From NCBI GenBank assembly GCA_964249735.1, contig CAXUDP010000005.1, positions 1 through 64,000 on the forward strand: DNA of 64,000 nucleotides, given 5' to 3'. Origin of the DNA: Lichenicola sp964249735. GTDB taxonomy: Bacteria > Pseudomonadota > Alphaproteobacteria > Acetobacterales > Acetobacteraceae. The notes beneath the pieces were generated by a model, which was given only the letters and a program-made list of their open reading frames with translations, ran no database searches and had not been told where the DNA came from. A program made the position numbers and the translations under genes. This document shows positions 45,700 to 53,200 of this stretch, in pieces (the stretch's first letter is position 1; each line of letters begins with the position of its first letter).

Positions 45700-47655
45700 T
45701 CACCGCTCCATGAAGCTGCTGGTGCTGGCGGAGGACGTCCTGTTCTGACGTCCGAACAGGTAGTATCCGCTCGCATCCACGAGATGATCGAAGCCTTGCA
45801 TCTTGTCGGGCTCTCCGGTGCCCTCCCTGAACACCAGGCGCTCGTACGCCTCGATCGAGCGGACGCAGCGCGGATCCACCGTCGCGAGCACGTGTCCGTC
45901 CGCGGTCCGGAACTGCCTGTTCATCACGTTCATCCGGTCGCGCACCGGCGGATGCGACCGGGACGCGCGCACCACGAACCCCTTCTCGCGCAGGATGCCG
46001 ATGTCGGTGCGACCGCCGGCCGAACTCCGCCGTTGCGCGCCGGCCGGATCCGGATACACCGTGATGTGCCCGACCTCCCGGCGTCCCGGCTCGAACCCTT
46101 CGCGCCCGTAACGCCGCGCGATCTCGTCTGCCATCTCGTCGGTGTTCGATGTCGGCAGCACGATCTCGTCGATCTGCCGCGTCGTCTCGCCCTGCTCCTG
46201 CCAGATCGTCGCCGACATGGGGTTGACGTTGAAGTCCATCCCCACATGCAACGGCCGTGACGGGTCGTGCCCGGAACGCTTGACGTTCTCGGCCCGGTTG
46301 AAGGCGTAGACGACGCGGCCCGCATAGGTCTCGAAGCTTGCGCAGTACTCCTGCTGGTAGGTGCGTAGGTCCAGCTCCCGCCGCGCCGCCTCCAGCTCCT
46401 CCGACGGCACGTTGCCGCCATCCGCGGTGGTGAACAGGAACGACCGGTAGCTCGGGTCGCCGCCTGGCTGCCCGAGCAGGTAGGCGTCGCGGAAATGGTC
46501 GAAGCCTTTTGGTGTGCCGATGAACAGTGCATGCCCGCGCGCCGTCGACAGCATCGGTCGTATCACCTCCCGCCACGCACTCGGCCGGCAGTCGGCCCAC
46601 TCGTCACCGCCGAAGAACCAGAGCCCGGACCCGCGCAGGTTCTCCGACGCGTCGAGCCCGACCAGCCGTATGACGTGACCGGACAGCAGCCGCAGGCTGC
46701 ACGTCGTCTCGTTCGGCCGGCCGCTGATCCAGTTGCGCGGGATCGCCCGCTTCACCCGTCCCCACATCACCCGCTTGGCCTGCAGGAACGTCGGCGCGCC
46801 ATACCAGATCTCGTTCTCGGTACCCACGTTGCGTCGCACCGCAAGGCGCGCCGCCCGTCGCAGCTCCTCCGCCATGAGGAAGGTGTTGTGCGTCGGGATT
46901 AGCGCCTCGCTGCACAGGAACAGTCGCGACGGGCTGTCCACCTGGATGCAGCGCACCGCGCGGCTCGGAACAACCGCGACCGCGCTGATCCGGTGCCAGC
47001 GATGACGCCTGCCCGGCTGCCAGCACACCGTGACGCGGGCGGACGCAACGCTGCGCCGCGGCACCAGCCCGAGCGAGGCGCACAGCGACCAGACGATCGC
47101 AGCCCGCCACCCGGTGCCGTCGATGCACCACCCCTGATCCTGCCGCCAAGACCCGTACCGCCTGCACAACCGATGCAGAAGCCGACACCGCCTTTTCACG
47201 TCCATCGCCAAAGGCCGGCAGCCCGCGACTCGATAGCATCGGCCGTCCGACAAACCCGTTCGCAACTCCAGCGTCGTCAGCAGGTGCTGCGCATCGGTAG
47301 CCTCGTCATGCACCTGCCAAAGATGCCCGTCATCGGCGACGACCGACGTCCCGTTCCCGAACGAGACCAGGTTGCAGGGACGCCCGAGCATGACCTCGGT
47401 CGCGAACGTCACCGCGCAGACCTGCCCCGCCTCGTCGAACAGCCGCGTGCCTTCACGCACCAGCCCCATCGTGGTCCAGCCATCCGGCGACGGCAGCCTG
47501 GTGTCCAGGCCGAGCGCCTTGCCGAAGCGACGGCCGCACACCGCGACGCGAAACCTTGCTGAACCGGTCCAGCCGGCCTCGTAGATGCTCCATTGCGCCG
47601 GCGTCAGCGCCGGCCGTCCGTCACGGCAACTCGTCTTCGGCGTGGGGAGGATCAT
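45700..47655 (-). CDS. terL: Terminase large subunit with intein
   Basis: A 651-residue precursor. Residues 1-46 and 258-651 are the terminase: Walker A is CGRRFGK/T (40-46 with T258), Walker B LWFFGGDEWAD (D351, E352), motif III FIGTPKGF, and nuclease aspartates D474 (VGMDFNVNP), D536 (YPDPAG) and D623 (GFDHLVDASG). Residues 47-257 are an intein that must leave before the ATPase can work. Spliced length is 440 residues, normal for TerL. It packs DNA into the head. The gene overlaps terS by 35 bases. Confidence 0.92.
   Translation of the reverse strand: MILPTPKTSCRDGRPALTPAQWSIYEAGWTGSARFRVAVCGRRFGKALGLDTRLPSPDGWTTMGLVREGTRLFDEAGQVCAVTFATEVMLGRPCNLVSFGNGTSVVADDGHLWQVHDEATDAQHLLTTLELRTGLSDGRCYRVAGCRPLAMDVKRRCRLLHRLCRRYGSWRQDQGWCIDGTGWRAAIVWSLCASLGLVPRRSVASARVTVCWQPGRRHRWHRISAVAVVPSRAVRCIQVDSPSRLFLCSEALIPTHNTFLMAEELRRAARLAVRRNVGTENEIWYGAPTFLQAKRVMWGRVKRAIPRNWISGRPNETTCSLRLLSGHVIRLVGLDASENLRGSGLWFFGGDEWADCRPSAWREVIRPMLSTARGHALFIGTPKGFDHFRDAYLLGQPGGDPSYRSFLFTTADGGNVPSEELEAARRELDLRTYQQEYCASFETYAGRVVYAFNRAENVKRSGHDPSRPLHVGMDFNVNPMSATIWQEQGETTRQIDEIVLPTSNTDEMADEIARRYGREGFEPGRREVGHITVYPDPAGAQRRSSAGGRTDIGILREKGFVVRASRSHPPVRDRMNVMNRQFRTADGHVLATVDPRCVRSIEAYERLVFREGTGEPDKMQGFDHLVDASGYYLFGRQNRTSSASTSSFMER
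46885..47517 (-). mobile_element. Intein in TerL Walker A motif (class 3 type)
   Basis: A 211-residue intein (A47 to N257). Block A is ALGLDTRLPSPDGWTTMG. There is no Cys or Ser at position 1. Trp113 (GHLW, block B:12), Cys236 (AVRCIQVDS, F:4) and Thr255 (PTHN, G:5) form the W-C-T triplet known for class 3 inteins. It ends HN, followed by Thr as +1. No LAGLIDADG motif is visible in the middle 100 residues, which are rich in Arg and Cys. Removal rebuilds GRRFGKT exactly. Confidence 0.88.
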
Positions 47656-48121
47656 TGTCGGTAGCGATCTCCCTGATGCCGATCATCGGATCGGCCGGCA
47701 TCGATGTCCTGCCATGCATCTGGAACTTCTCGGGTCGGCAGCCACGCAGCAGCAGCATCAGGAGCGGGTCGCTGTAGCGCCGCACGACGACCGGCTCCCC
47801 CGCCGGATCCATGACCGGCTGGCCGGCCTTTAAGACCGGCTGCGTGGTGCCCTCCAGCGCCCGCCGCCAGGCTTCCGCTTCCAGCAGGTCGGCGGCATCG
47901 TTCATCGCGTCGTCAAAGGCCCGGTCGAACGCCCTGTCGCGCTCGCGCAGCGTCATGACCTGTCTCCTGGTCAGGCCGCTGGTCTGGCACGCCTTTGATG
48001 CGTTGCCTGTCTTGCTCAGTATGGACAGGAAGCATTGCCGGGCCAACCTGTTGCCGGCTGCGGTCTGGCCTCCGGTCTCGTCCGCTTCGCCGCGGTGGGC
48101 ATCGGTCATGTCCGGTCTCAT
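47621..48121 (-). CDS. terS: Terminase small subunit
   Basis: A 166-residue protein with a helix-turn-helix-like region (GNASKACQTSGLTRRQVMTL) followed by a helical part (DRAFDDAMNDAADLLEAEAW) and a C-terminal tail, the layout of TerS. It binds packaging sites and feeds DNA to TerL. The ATG at 48121 overlaps the previous stop (ATGA); one four codons later is also possible. Confidence 0.86.
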   Translation of the reverse strand: MRPDMTDAHRGEADETGGQTAAGNRLARQCFLSILSKTGNASKACQTSGLTRRQVMTLRERDRAFDRAFDDAMNDAADLLEAEAWRRALEGTTQPVLKAGQPVMDPAGEPVVVRRYSDPLLMLLLRGCRPEKFQMHGRTSMPADPMIGIREIATDNDPPHAEDELP

Positions 48122-48525
48122 GCGTAACGCACGGCGCCGATGCGTCGTCCGCACGAGGCCGTCGAGACCAGCAGGTTGCTGCGGACAGAAGGCGAGTCCT
48201 CGAACCGGCGCACCATCGCCTCGCGCTTGAGCGCAGCTACGATCCGCTTGCACAGCGCTTCCGGCAGCGCGCCGAGCTTGGTCAGGTTCGCGGTCCCATA
48301 GCGCTTGATCGGCACGCAGCGGATCACGATGTCCTGCAAGGGCAGGCCGCTCAGCGCCAGATCCGACCAGTGCTCCGGCACGACGTCCGCACGATGTCGC
48401 ACGTCGCGCTGGCTTTCCATGCGCAGCAGCGTGAGCTCGTCCTGCCCCATCTCCTGCACCACATAGACAGAGGCGCCACAGGCGACCACGTCCCCGGACA
48501 CGATCTGAGCGGAGTTCGTGAACAT
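48118..48525 (-). CDS. Small protein at the head of the structural operon
   Basis: A 135-residue protein (MFTNSAQIVSGDVVACGASV, then LSGLPLQDIVIRCVPIKRYG). It is the first gene after the promoter and terminator pair. The ATG at 48525 has AGGTGA six bases upstream; a GTG three codons before is possible. No family recognised. It may assist packaging or regulate the operon. Confidence 0.6.
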   Translation of the reverse strand: MFTNSAQIVSGDVVACGASVYVVQEMGQDELTLLRMESQRDVRHRADVVPEHWSDLALSGLPLQDIVIRCVPIKRYGTANLTKLGALPEALCKRIVAALKREAMVRRFEDSPSVRSNLLVSTASCGRRIGAVRYA

Positions 48526-48547
48526 GGCGGTCACCTATTGTTCGGGT

Positions 48548-48578
48548 AAAAGAAAACCCGCCGAGTTTCCTCGGCGGG
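48548..48578 (-). terminator. Intrinsic terminator in the leader of the structural operon
   Basis: On the minus strand a 9-bp stem (CCCGCCGAG / CTCGGCGGG) is followed by TTTTCTTTT. It lies after the promoter and before the first structural gene, so unless bypassed it stops late transcription. Confidence 0.8.
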
Positions 48579-48584
48579 CACAAC

Positions 48585-48603
48585 AATTTCAGTATGTGAA
48601 ATT
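48585..48603 (-). promoter_or_regulatory. Palindrome over the late promoter start site
   Basis: AATTTCACATACTGAAATT is a perfect 7+5+7 palindrome. It begins at the end of the -10 box and covers the expected start near 48595. A dimeric repressor here would block RNA polymerase. Confidence 0.65.
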
Positions 48604-48630
48604 TATACCCCGCCCTGGATCCACCGTCAA
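48602..48630 (-). promoter_or_regulatory. Strong sigma-70 promoter for the structural operon
   Basis: The minus strand has TTGACG, 17 bases, TATAAA. This is close to the sigma-70 consensus and rare in this GC-rich DNA. It faces the terminase and structural genes and stands downstream of a terminator that closes the regulator gene. Confidence 0.75.
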
Positions 48631-48650
48631 CCGTTATTTCGGGCCCTGAA

Positions 48651-48684
48651 AGACAAGAGGCGGCGTGCCGTATGCACGCCGCCT
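48651..48684 (-). terminator. Terminator after the regulator-like gene
   Basis: An 11-bp stem (AGGCGGCGTGC / GCACGCCGCCT, loop ATACG on the minus strand) is followed by CTTGTCTTTC. It begins 27 bases after the stop at 48711 and separates that gene from the late promoter. Confidence 0.65.
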
Positions 48685-48710
48685 CCGGCAGATCCGCAGG
48701 AAGGAAGATG

Positions 48711-49280
48711 TCAGGTCCTTGGTGAAGCTTTCGCAACTCGCGTGCGATGCATATCCAGTTCCATATACAATTCCGCCAGTTGCTCCAGAAGGAACGACAT
48801 TTGCGCCGCTATCTTCTTCCGCCCGTTGACGTCGCCCGGAAGCAGCTTGGACGCGATGGCGGAAAACGAAAGCTCGTCGATCAGCAGTAGATTCAAGCGG
48901 ACCTCGCCGCACAGGCCCAACCCCTGACGAACCACCCGGCACCGCCCGATCGCTGCGGTCCGTGCCAGCATCGCCGCATGGACATCCGGTGCCTTTCCGG
49001 ACCGGCGCGCTTCCGGATCGCGCGCTCCGACCACACCCATGACGTAGTCGCGATACCAGCGTTCCGCTGCCGACGACTGCGTCTGGTCGATGTCGCCGCT
49101 CCTGGCCAGCGTCGCCAAGCCGGTGACGATCTGCTGGACCTCGTCCTTGACCCGTATCTCCTGTCCCTTGCCGAGTCGCTCGCGTGGAGCCCGCTCGCCT
49201 CCCGGCATGACGGATGTCATCATTCGCGACACCGGTGCGTCGACCGGCATCATGTTGGCCCTGCAGTCAATGTTCATCAT
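48711..49280 (-). CDS. Regulator-like phage protein, unassigned
   Basis: A 189-residue protein. The middle has SAAERWYRDYVMGVVGARD and the end LNLLLIDELSFSAIASKLLP, which reads like a helix-turn-helix of sigma region 4 style. It lies just before the promoter and leader terminator of the structural operon, where late activators and antiterminators are coded. AGGA precedes the double ATG. No family recognised; a Q-like role is only an inference. Confidence 0.5.
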   Translation of the reverse strand: MMNIDCRANMMPVDAPVSRMMTSVMPGGERAPRERLGKGQEIRVKDEVQQIVTGLATLARSGDIDQTQSSAAERWYRDYVMGVVGARDPEARRSGKAPDVHAAMLARTAAIGRCRVVRQGLGLCGEVRLNLLLIDELSFSAIASKLLPGDVNGRKKIAAQMSFLLEQLAELYMELDMHRTRVAKASPRT

Positions 49281-49331
49281 CGGTCCTGGATCAAGACGTC
49301 GGAATGGGGGGAGCTGCGGGCTGGGCTACGC

Positions 49332-49613
49332 TCATCGACAGCCCAGCCGGTGCGCATCGTCCGCCTGGAAGCAGTTGATGGCGCTCCAGGTGATCGGGTG
49401 GCCGGCGGGCAACGGTGCCGAACCGGCACCCTCGCGGTCGGGGGTGCAGATCGATCGTACGCTCTGCTTGTGCAGCAGCTTGGCACGACGTTGTGCGAAG
49501 CTCCGGCTGACACCGAGTTGCTGCGCGGCCTTGCGCAGCGTCGATCCGCGTTGGTCGAGAAGCGCCGTCAGCGAGGCGTCTTGATCGGAGGTCCAAGGGA
49601 GTGCGCGTGGCAT
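49332..49613 (-). CDS. Small HTH regulator
   Basis: A 93-residue protein. The N-terminal half (LPWTSDQDASLTALLDQRGS, LRKAAQQLGVSRSFAQRRA) is a Myb/GcrA-like helix-turn-helix. The C-terminal part holds LPAGHPITWSAI, a phrase seen with such domains in related phages. The ATG at 49613 is chosen for the domain start. First gene of the minus-strand phage block. Confidence 0.68.
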   Translation of the reverse strand: MPRALPWTSDQDASLTALLDQRGSTLRKAAQQLGVSRSFAQRRAKLLHKQSVRSICTPDREGAGSAPLPAGHPITWSAINCFQADDAHRLGCR

Positions 49614-49647
49614 TCTGCTGTGTCCACATCCTGATGGGGCGACACCG

Positions 49648-49707
49648 AACGCTAACAAAGCGTTAGGTCCCGTACAAGAAAACTTTATCGTTTTTTGATA
49701 AGATTTT
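49648..49707 (-). promoter_or_regulatory. AT-rich control region with two palindromes
   Basis: Two inverted repeats lie before the HTH gene: AACGCT-5-AGCGTT at 49648-49664 (with the nested CTAAC/GTTAG) and TTATC-7-GATAA in the AT-rich run near 49685. Likely operators or promoter parts for the HTH gene. No clean -35/-10 pair could be fixed. Confidence 0.45.
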
Positions 49708-49983
49708 TACGTTTCAGCCGGGTTGGGTCAGGCCGTTGGGAGTCAAGACGCCGCTTCAGCCTGCGAACCTTCTGGTCATCGCGCTGTCGGCAGCGTTCAA
49801 TACTGACGCGAAGTTCCGGAGGACCCGCCTTCGCTGGCGCCGCTCCACTATAGCGGACGGCTGTACTTGCCCTGCGTCGCCCCTTGGCTGACGCTTTCCC
49901 GATCATGGCAGCGGATTGCCGCCTCTGCCCGGCGGATCCAGGCACCAGCCGCACGACGCAAGCCTGGATACCCGGCCATCCTC

Positions 49984-50012
49984 TTGCCTGCCGCCGTCAC
50001 GGCGCGGATAAT
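49984..50012 (+). promoter_or_regulatory. Candidate promoter for the macroglobulin operon
   Basis: TTGCCT, 17 bases, GATAAT on the plus strand, about 245 bases before the ATG of the large secreted protein. A motif match only. Confidence 0.33.
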
Positions 50013-50255
50013 ACGATGACGTATCGACCATGGTCCGGGGGCCGGTTTCATGCCGCATGGTGGCAACGCAGCGCTCGATCTGCGGCCGGTCGATGCCGTG
50101 CCAGGACCATCTGTGCCTCTCATGCGGACCACGGCGCTCCTTTCGCGCGCTTCCGCCGCCCGGACTGCTGCATCGTTTCGAGGCGCTTGGACGATGCCGA
50201 GTCGCATCCAGCCCCGGGACGCCGGGCGATGCCGCCGAGACGCCTCGACTTCCGC

Positions 50256-53200
50256 ATGACCCGGTCGGAACGCTGCCGAGTCGCATCCATCCCCTTAGCG
50301 ACCGTCGTCGTGCTGGCTGTCCTGGCCCTGCCGGCAGCGGCCGGCGCCCAGGGCATCGCCTGCGGCAAGGCGCGCAGTCCGGTCGAAAAGGCGATCTGCG
50401 CGTCGCCTCACCTGCTGGCACTCGATCACCAGGTCGCCGTCGCCTACGCCGACGCGCTGAAGCGCGATCCCGCTCGCCGTGCCGCCCTCCGGCAGAACCT
50501 GCTGCGTTGGCTGAAGGCACGCGACGCCGCCTGCGCAGGCGGCGCCAGCCTCACCGCCTGTCTCGACCGGCAGCTGACCAGCCGCCTCGCTGTTCTGGCT
50601 CCAGCCAGCGACTCCGTCGACGGAACCCCGTCACCCGGAACGGTCGCCGCCGCACCCGCACCGCCAATCGCTCAGCCCCGCCTTGCGGATGCCTCCCCAC
50701 CCGCTGTCAGGAGCCTGACCACCCCCGTCACCGCCACGCCGGTCACACCTTCGCCCCCTGACGCGCCCATCCCGTCCGGCGGTCCGCCGCCTCCGGCCGC
50801 GATCCTCGTGCCGACCACCCTGCCGGCGCAGCCGGTCGCCCACGCGACCCTGACCGTGAGCGTTCCCGGCCGGTTCACCCTCGCCGCCCACAGCCGCAGC
50901 GGCGTCGCCCTGCAGCTCGTCGACATGCTGACCGGCCCCTCGACCATCGTCGGGCAGGCCGGCGCCGCCGACGGGCGTCTGGATACCCTGCTGGATGTCG
51001 GCACCTACCGGCTCCGCGTCTTCGCCGCCACCGGCGCGACCGGCCCGGTCAGCCTGACCGTCACGCCGTTCCACGACGCCGCCCCGCCGCGCGCCACGCC
51101 GGGCGGTGGCCGCACGCTCGCCGCAACGCTCCAGGACGGCGAGCAGCGCAGCTTCTGGCTTGCGGTCCCCGACGGCAGGCTGCCGCCGATCGAGGCCGCC
51201 GGCCGCTCCCTCGCCGACCTGCGCCTGTGGCGCAACGGCCGCGACCTCCAGCCGCTCCAGCCGCTCGCTGCCGAGCCGCAGCCGGTCCCCGGCCATCCGC
51301 TGCACGATCTGCGTCTCGGGGGCACGGTGGAGCCCGGTACCTATCTTCTTGTCGCCTATAGCGGCCCGCCGCTCGCCTGGACCGCCGGCAACGACCAGCC
51401 GTTCCTGCTTCGCGCCGGCGTGTCCGACGCGCTGGCCGAAGGGCTCGCAACGGGCACCATCGGGCCGTTCGGCAGCGAACGGTTCCGGCAGCCTCCGTTC
51501 GCCGGCCGGTTCCGTCTCGACCTGCCCACCCCCGCCGACGCCACGCTGCATGTGGGCAGCGCCTCGGCCACGCTGGGCCGCACCAGCCGCAGCCCCGGCA
51601 CCGCCTTGTCGGCACCGCCCTCGACCACCGGAACGGTGGAGATCAGCGGCAGCGAGGGCCAGCCCTTCATGCTGCGGGCGACCGAAGCGCCGGGGCCGCA
51701 GGTGTTCTCCAAGCCCGGCACCTATTGGATGTCCGCGGTGACGAGCAACGTCGGCGGCGACGAAGTCCCTCCCACCCTGCTTCTGCAACGCAGCGCTGCG
51801 GGGAACGACCCGGACCGGCCGCCGCGCATCATCGCCTCCGACGTGCCGCGGATCACCGCCGGCACCGGCTGGCGTCGACGGTTCAACCTCCACGGCCCGA
51901 CCGAGCTGCTGCTGCAGACCGCCAATGGCGGCGGCGTGACGCTCCACACCGACGGCCTGAAGCTGGACCAGCCCGCCTCCGACGGCTGGTTCGACGTCCC
52001 CGCCGGCTATTACGGCCTGCGCCTGCAGCCGGCAGACGGCGCGGAAGGCGCGATCGACGTATCCGTGGGCAGCAGCGGCCCGGTCCCCCTCGGCCTGCCG
52101 CTGCCGGCCGACCCGGTGGTCCCGTTCGGGCTGCAGCGACTGGGCGACGGCGAGCAGCTTTCGCTCCTGTCCCAGACGTCGCCGGACTCCGACACCAGCC
52201 TTTCCGCCAGGCCGGTCCCGGTGGACCTGGCCGCGGCGCCGTTGTTCGTGTCGCAGGACGTCGGCCAGGCGCCACTCCGCATCCCGGTGCGGCTGCCGCC
52301 CGGAGGCGTGCTGGCTGCACGGTCGCTGGACGGCACGCCGATCGATCTCGCCCCGGACCCGGACTCGACCCCGGACCAGCGGATCGTCTTCCTGTCCACC
52401 GTTTCGGCACCGAGAACCGTGGTGCTGTCGTCCCGCCCTGCCCCCCCACCGCCGCCCGCCGCGATCCCGGCTCCCGCCGCGCCGACCGCCGGAACCGCGC
52501 TGTCGGCCGGACAGCCCGCACCGTTCGACCTGCGGGAGAACCAGGAGCGCAGCTTCGCGCTGAACCTCGGCGTCGGCGGCCTCTACCGCATCGAGACCCT
52601 CGGCCGGCTGCACATGCGCGGCCGCCTCGCCACCTCCTTCATCCCGGACCTGGCTCACGACCACGCAGGCGGCGCCGGCGGCGGCATGCTGATCCAGGGC
52701 TGGCTGCGCGCGGGCGCCTACCGTGTCGCAGTGGCGCCGGTCGGCTCCTCCGGCCACGGCACGATCACGGTGACGCCCGCTCCCCTTCGCCCCGGCGCGA
52801 CCCTGACCCCGAACGGCCGGGTGCACGCGAGCCTGCCCGCCGGCACCGGCACCGTGTTCCCGCTTCTGGTGGCACGAGCCGGCCGCTACCGCCTGGAGGT
52901 GCTGTCCGAAGGCAGGCCACCCGCCGCCCGGCTCGACGACGCCGACGGCTGGCCGATCACCCATGCCGGCCCGATGACGGGTCTGGAGCAGGACCTGCAA
53001 CCCGGTTCCTACCGGCTGCTGGTGTCCGCAGCCGCAACCCCGGTGGTCGTGGCGGCACGCCTGCTCCCGGTCACCAGCGACGAGGCCGTCACCGGCCACG
53101 GCCCGCACCTCCTGAGCGCGGGGGTGCTACGCCATGCCACCTGGCGAGAGCCCGCCACACCGAACCTGCGCCGCACGCCGGACCTTTGGACCTTCACCCT

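Larger units (their letters stand above)
27613..49613 (-). mobile_element. Phage-derived head and contractile-tail block, no integrase seen
   Basis: About 22 kb on one strand holds TerS, TerL, portal, scaffold-like, coat, connectors, tail terminator, sheath, tube, chaperone, tape-position protein, Mu-like baseplate genes (gp43 to gp48 order) and fibre, plus two small upstream genes. Every structural frame is open. No integrase, transposase, replication, lysis or CI-like repressor gene is present inside or beside it. No direct repeat that could be an attachment site was found at its edges. It may be a prophage remnant, a split prophage or a domesticated particle. Confidence 0.85.
49614..50255. 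other. Gap at the right edge of the phage block
   Basis: This 642-base stretch separates the HTH gene (minus) from the large secreted protein (plus). The left 110 bases are AT-rich and hold the two palindromes described at 49648-49707. The rest is GC-rich. Open frames here look like shadows. No tRNA, integrase remnant or attachment repeat was seen; a promoter candidate for the plus strand is at 49984. Confidence 0.5.

Noticed and set aside
46885..47517. The insert in TerL as a group I intron or a separate gene
   Set aside because: The frame stays open through the insert and the protein-splicing motifs at both ends are in place, so it is a protein intein.
50631..53108. An 825-codon open frame opposite the giant secreted protein
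   Set aside because: Same kind of antisense shadow; low complexity and no start signal.
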